Notes under the pieces: generated by a model
What the model was told of the DNA's origin: nothing
What the model saw: only the letters and a program-made list of their open reading frames with translations
The model's database searches: none
Part shown: one piece after another, positions 63,103 to 64,000 of the stretch
Position numbering within the stretch: the first letter of the stretch is position 1
Layout: each line of letters starts with the position of its first letter
Origin: Haloimpatiens lingqiaonensis
GTDB lineage: Bacteria; Bacillota; Clostridia; Clostridiales; Clostridiaceae
Direction: 5' to 3' (one strand)
NCBI RefSeq assembly: GCF_044502415.1
Contig: NZ_CP172402.1
Length of the DNA: 64,000 nucleotides
Position numbers and translations under genes: made by a program

Positions 63103-64000
63103 ATGAAGAAGTTGAAAAAAGCATACAAAATAGAAATTAAACCAATAGAAGAACAGATAACTAAAATTCATAAAACTATTGGTGTAAGTAGGTTCATATA
63201 CAATTTTTATATTGCTTATAATAAAGAAGTTTACGAAAAAGAGAAAAAATTTATTAGTGGTATGGATTTTTCTAAATGGCTTAATAACAAATATATTCCT
63301 AATAATCCTGACAAAGCGTGGATTAAAGAAGTGTCTTCCAAAGCTACTAAGCAAGCCATTATGAATGGAGAAAAAGCATTCAAGAAATTCTTTAAAGGGG
63401 AAAGCGGCTTTCCTAAATTTAAGAAAAAGAAAAATCAAGATGTTAAAGCTTACCTTCCAAAGAATAATAAAACAGATTGGACTATTGAAAGACATAGAGT
63501 TAAAGTTCCAACTTTAGGTTGGGTTAGATTAAAAGAATTTGGATACATTCCAGTTAACTCTATAGTTAAAAGTGGTACAGTAAGTCAAAAAGCAGATAGA
63601 TATTTTGTTTCAATTTTAGTTGAAGAAGCTATTAATTTAGACAATAAACCTTATTCAGAAGGAATAGGCGTAGACCTTGGACTAAAAGATTTTGCAATTT
63701 GTAATAATGGCTTAACTAAAAAGAATATTAACAAAACTGAAACAGTTAAAAAAGCAGACAAGAAACTAAAACGTGAGCAAAGAAAACTTTCAAGAAAATA
63801 TGAAAGTTTAAAATTAAGAAATAAAAAAGAGAAAGGAGAAGCTACTCGTCAAAATATCCAAAAACAAATAGTAAAGGTACAAAAACTTCATCAAAGACTT
63901 ACAAATATAAGAACTGATTACATAAATAAAACAGTGAATGAGTTAATAAAACAAAAACCAAGTTTTATAACTATTGAAGATTTAAATGTAAGTGGAATGA
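63103..64000 (+). CDS. tnpB: TnpB RNA-guided nuclease of an IS607/IS605-type element (3' end beyond window)
   Basis: 299 codons are visible before the window ends. N-terminal KAYKIEIKPIEEQITKIHKT and YNFYIAYNKE are typical of the TnpB/OrfB family; the RuvC-like catalytic Asp is in GVDLGLKDFAI and the Glu in FITIEDLNVSGM, both intact. The zinc finger and last Asp lie outside the window. TnpB cuts DNA guided by an RNA from the element's right end and helps keep the element. Start ATG has AAAGGAAG just before. It follows a TnpA lacking a catalytic domain. Confidence 0.9.
   Translation, partial: MKKLKKAYKIEIKPIEEQITKIHKTIGVSRFIYNFYIAYNKEVYEKEKKFISGMDFSKWLNNKYIPNNPDKAWIKEVSSKATKQAIMNGEKAFKKFFKGESGFPKFKKKKNQDVKAYLPKNNKTDWTIERHRVKVPTLGWVRLKEFGYIPVNSIVKSGTVSQKADRYFVSILVEEAINLDNKPYSEGIGVDLGLKDFAICNNGLTKKNINKTETVKKADKKLKREQRKLSRKYESLKLRNKKEKGEATRQNIQKQIVKVQKLHQRLTNIRTDYINKTVNELIKQKPSFITIEDLNVSGM

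Noticed and set aside
63019..63495. A 158-codon - strand frame rich in Phe/Ile opposite tnpB
   Set aside because: It is the shadow of the AT-rich tnpB frame; composition is that of antisense Lys codons and it has no ribosome site.

Overview
The window is AT-rich, densely coded bacterial DNA with the gene content of an anaerobic, proteolytic Clostridium, most likely the C. botulinum group I / C. sporogenes group. The evidence is AdhE, an orphan CooS-type CO dehydrogenase, a secreted thermolysin-like protease, ECF-type vitamin transporters, clostridial riboswitches and strong GGAGG ribosome binding sites. The species call is inference. No rRNA, tRNA or CRISPR array was seen. The window opens inside a CoA-disulfide-reductase gene and closes inside a tnpB gene.

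Layout. 1-5 kb: a CoADR-rhodanese-TusA-DsrE fusion, an EamA exporter, a small gluzincin/DUF2164 pair and a complete 27-codon mini-gene. 5.2-8 kb: a folate operon (folE, an HD-domain protein, folP, a folB-folK fusion). 8-14 kb: a leftward set (DegV, an unknown wHTH-like protein beside a methyltransferase remnant, a methyltransferase, a GNAT, an alpha/beta hydrolase, a DppA-type M55 peptidase). 14-18 kb: a DEAD-box helicase with a DEGD motif II, a nested palindromic element, an M16 peptidase and a GtrA protein. 18.5-23.4 kb: parE-parC. 23.8-30 kb: CBS protein, kinase-fold protein, mtnA, PfkB kinase, PlsC and a WG-repeat protein. 30-35 kb: an IS, mgtE with an elaborate leader, exonuclease III and a frameshifted polysaccharide deacetylase. 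35.7-42.6 kb: adhE, a secreted DUF1002 protein, a second IS type and a CofE-like protein. 42.9-47.5 kb: thiT under a TPP riboswitch, a rhodanese lipoprotein, an ECF S component and cooS. 47.8-50.1 kb: a queuosine-salvage operon (queK, ECF S component, queL-like) under a preQ1-I riboswitch. 50.3-53.7 kb: a DUF606 pair, the second frameshifted, and the M4 protease. 53.9-59.2 kb: an ABC-2 exporter with its own histidine kinase and regulator, resembling Bacillus LnrJKLMN. 59.5-64 kb: a second copy of the first IS, a DEAD-box helicase and a truncated IS607-type tnpA followed by tnpB.

The most interesting material is between the genes. (1) The mgtE leader has a consensus promoter, an intrinsic terminator and a 25-codon upstream ORF beginning METDP, reminiscent of the E. 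coli MgtL magnesium-sensing leader peptide (MEPDP), ending in a hairpin directly before the mgtE ribosome binding site. (2) A 135-bp structured repeat occurs six times, always the same length and always on the + strand, with compensatory changes in its left hairpin. (3) A palindromic MITE family (84-bp short forms) has one 314-bp copy into which a second palindromic cassette with a structured core is inserted at the exact centre. (4) A 98-bp MITE sits in the loop of a convergent terminator. (5) The DUF1002 gene has its Shine-Dalgarno 53 nt from the start codon, but a hairpin would bring them to about 9 nt. Two genes (polysaccharide deacetylase, second DUF606) are each broken by what looks like a single-base insertion.
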